Below are positions 62,529 to 64,000 of a DNA stretch of 64,000 bases, one piece after another (within the stretch, counting starts at the first letter, position 1; each line of letters opens with the position of its first letter). Origin of the DNA: Natronococcus pandeyae (lineage in GTDB: Archaea; Halobacteriota; Halobacteria; Halobacteriales; Natrialbaceae); NCBI RefSeq assembly GCF_008122205.1, contig NZ_PHNJ01000001.1, positions 666,916-730,915 of the forward strand. The letters run 5' to 3'. The translations under genes and the position numbers were made by a program. The notes beneath the pieces are model-generated. The model was not told the origin of the DNA, searched no databases, and saw only the letters and a list, made by a program, of their open reading frames with translations.

Positions 62529-63328
62529 TGACTCTCGGCGAAGCAGTCCGCCTCGAGATCGAGTCCGACGGTGCGGCGACGATCACCCTCGATCAGCCGG
62601 ATCGGCGGAACGCGCTCTCACAGGAGATCGGCGCAGGCATCGTCGAGGCGTTAGACGAGATCGAGGAGAGCGACGCCCGCTGCGTCGTGATCGAGGGCTC
62701 CGGCGGTTCGTTCTCGGCTGGCGGCGATATCGAAGCGATGGTCGAGGGGATTCAGTCCGAGATGCCGATCGACGAACGCGTCCGGATCCTCGAGCGGACG
62801 ACCAACGAGACCATCGCGCGACTGGTCGAGTTCCCGCTCCCGACGATCGCCCTCGTCGACGGCCCCGCCGTCGGCGCGGGGGCGAACCTGGCGCTGGCCT
62901 GTGATATCCAACTCGCGACCGAGGAGGCCGCCTTCGGCTTCGTCTTCCGTCAGGTCGGCCTGAGCGTCGACGCGGGCACCTCCTATCTGTTGCCGCGGAT
63001 CGTCGGCGAGAACGTCGCGAAGGAACTCGTCCTCACGGGCGATATCGTCGGCGCGGATCGCGCCGCGGAACTGGGACTCGTCAACCACGTCTACGCCGAC
63101 GAGGAGTTCGACGAGCAGGTCGAGGAGTTCGTCGAGAAGATCGTCTCCGGTCCGCCGGTCGCGATGCGACAGATGAAACGGCTCGTCGGCGACGGGCTCG
63201 AGAAATCCATCGAACAGGCGCTGGTCGACGAGGCGACCGCACAGGGCATCGTCTTCGGGACCGACGACCACGAGGAGGGCGTCACCGCGTTCTTCGAGGA
63301 TCGAGCGCCCGAGTTCGAAGGCCGGTAG
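62528..63328 (+). CDS. enoyl-CoA hydratase/isomerase family protein
   Basis: A 266-residue crotonase. 'ITLDQPDRRNALSQEI' and the oxyanion-hole segments 'GGSFSAGGDIEAMVEG' and 'VDGPAVGAGANLALACDIQL' are visible; the second catalytic Glu position of mitochondrial hydratase ('GxxPDxGG') is replaced here by 'QVGLSVDAGTSYLLPR', so the activity may be isomerase or another crotonase reaction. The ATG at 62528 shares a base with the ligase stop; a GTG at 62525 is also possible. Confidence 0.9.
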   Translation: MTLGEAVRLEIESDGAATITLDQPDRRNALSQEIGAGIVEALDEIEESDARCVVIEGSGGSFSAGGDIEAMVEGIQSEMPIDERVRILERTTNETIARLVEFPLPTIALVDGPAVGAGANLALACDIQLATEEAAFGFVFRQVGLSVDAGTSYLLPRIVGENVAKELVLTGDIVGADRAAELGLVNHVYADEEFDEQVEEFVEKIVSGPPVAMRQMKRLVGDGLEKSIEQALVDEATAQGIVFGTDDHEEGVTAFFEDRAPEFEGR

Positions 63329-63532
63329 TCCGCCGTCTCGGTCGGCGACACTCTCTCGCCAAACCCCAGGACGCGAGAACGCGGCTCTTCCCACTGCGAC
63401 AGCTAGTCGGACCGAGTGTGCCATCGTTGCCGAACGCCCCTATTCGCTCAAAAACAGCGTAGCCGTCGGCGGACTGTCGATGCGGTTCGTGTCGTATGCC
63501 CCGTACAGCGGGGAGACGGGTCGAGTGCACGT
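63329..63532. other. 204-bp intergenic region between convergent genes
   Basis: It lies between the hydratase stop and the stop of the partial right-edge gene. No gene, strong hairpin or T-run terminator is apparent. Confidence 0.4.
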
Positions 63533-64000
63533 CTAGCAGTAGGTTTCCACCTCGTCGGGATCTACAGTCTTCTCCGCAACGTTGTCGTCGTCCAGATAGA
63601 GCGCCATCGTCGTCGTCTCCTCGGGTCCGAGATCGGCCGTGAACTCCGTCGAGCTGTTAGCGTCGACGGTCAGTCTGTCGCCACCGGTGTCGTCCACGCC
63701 CTCGGTGAGTTCGTGGATCTCTTCGATGTTGTCCGCGGAGTTGTTCAATCCGTCGACGGCCTCCTCCGCGGCGTTCCCGTACTCTTCTTCGATCTCGTCG
63801 GCCTCTTGACGCGCCTCCTCGGGTGTGTCGACGTCGTCGGCGATGTCCTCGCCGAGAATCTCCTGGGACTGCGTGTTGATCTCCTCGACGACCTGCGTAA
63901 AGATCTCGTCCTGAAGTCGGTCAGCCGTGTTCCCGTCGATATCGTCGATCGTCTCGATATCGTCGACGTTCTCGAGCGACTCGTTGGTCGTCTCGATGAT
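63533..64000 (-). CDS. acidic helical protein, C-terminal part
   Basis: The gene runs off the right edge; 155 C-terminal residues are visible with no required start inside the window. Residues up to about 95 are acidic and helical, possibly coiled coil ('ADRLQDEIFTQVVEEINTQS', 'DTPEEARQEADEIEEEYGNA'). The last about 50 residues form a beta-like domain ('GGDRLTVDANSSTEFTADLG', 'TTTMALYLDDDNVAEKTVDP') ending in Cys. This resembles exported or surface-associated haloarchaeal proteins. No family is recognised. Confidence 0.6.
   Translation of the reverse strand: MIETTNESLENVDDIETIDDIDGNTADRLQDEIFTQVVEEINTQSQEILGEDIADDVDTPEEARQEADEIEEEYGNAAEEAVDGLNNSADNIEEIHELTEGVDDTGGDRLTVDANSSTEFTADLGPEETTTMALYLDDDNVAEKTVDPDEVETYC

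Noticed and set aside
1..64000. CRISPR arrays, tRNA or rRNA genes, intact insertion sequences
   Set aside because: Reading both strands showed no regularly spaced repeats, no cloverleaf-type tRNA segments and no transposase or integrase motif.

Overview
The window comes from a haloarchaeon (class Halobacteria). The DNA is GC-rich, the encoded proteins are very acidic, and promoters look archaeal: TATA boxes about 24-31 nt upstream of start codons with little or no leader. Marker genes agree: proteasome beta subunit, UPF0212 and UPF0179 proteins, an HTH-CBS regulator, the haloarchaeal propionyl-CoA carboxylase small subunit PccX, and a paired PrkA/DUF444/SpoVR operon. A Htur_1727-family protein next to an AhbC-like radical SAM enzyme points weakly to Haloterrigena/Natrinema-like organisms (Natrialbaceae), but the genus cannot be fixed from sequence alone.

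Layout. 1-5.3 kb: end of an eIF-2B-family gene, a ThuA-like protein divergent from a Gfo/Idh/MocA oxidoreductase, a decayed acyl-CoA synthetase tail, psmB, small conserved proteins and an HTH-CBS regulator. 5.4-17.8 kb: nitrogen acquisition from urea. A five-gene urea ABC importer (urtABCDE, minus strand) diverges from a His-rich metal-binding protein gene and a complete urease operon ureB-C-A-G-D-E-F (plus strand). The importer brings urea in, the nickel enzyme hydrolyses it, and the orphan metal-binding protein may help supply nickel. 17.9-26.7 kb: tenA, an aldo/keto reductase, a penicillin-acylase homologue, regulators, a short-chain fatty-acid transporter, UPF0179 and a dyad-rich non-coding block.

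26.7-36.8 kb: tandem PrkA-type kinases, a DUF444 von Willebrand-type protein and SpoVR, tightly overlapped, followed by a HEAT-repeat protein and a glycerophosphodiester phosphodiesterase. 37-45.7 kb: a receiver protein whose phospho-acceptor Asp is Asn, an SDR enzyme, a second branched-chain-amino-acid-type ABC importer (livHMGF with a convergent binding protein) and an SNF-type sodium symporter. 45.8-50.6 kb: propionyl-CoA carboxylase genes pccB, pccX and pccA with a lipoprotein gene between them.

50.7-64 kb: a lipoprotein BAAT-type thioesterase coupled to a membrane protein, a dodecin lacking the flavin-stacking Trp, a short GlpA-like oxidoreductase, a heme-type radical SAM locus (AhbD-like enzyme divergent from a Htur_1727/AhbC-like pair), a head-to-head rearrangement joining a truncated lipoprotein and a broken Na+/H+ antiporter, a winged-helix membrane protein, a UspA protein, an acyl-CoA ligase/enoyl-CoA hydratase pair and a partial coiled-coil protein.

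The most notable points are the Htur_1727/AhbC radical SAM locus, the rearranged antiporter, the orphan metal-binding protein beside urease, the Asn-receiver protein, two candidate operators with palindromes at promoters (10.6 kb and 47.8 kb), a nested inverted-repeat block at 26 kb, and a promoter-linked 30-codon frame ahead of the Gfo/Idh gene. No tRNA, rRNA, CRISPR array or intact insertion sequence was recognised.
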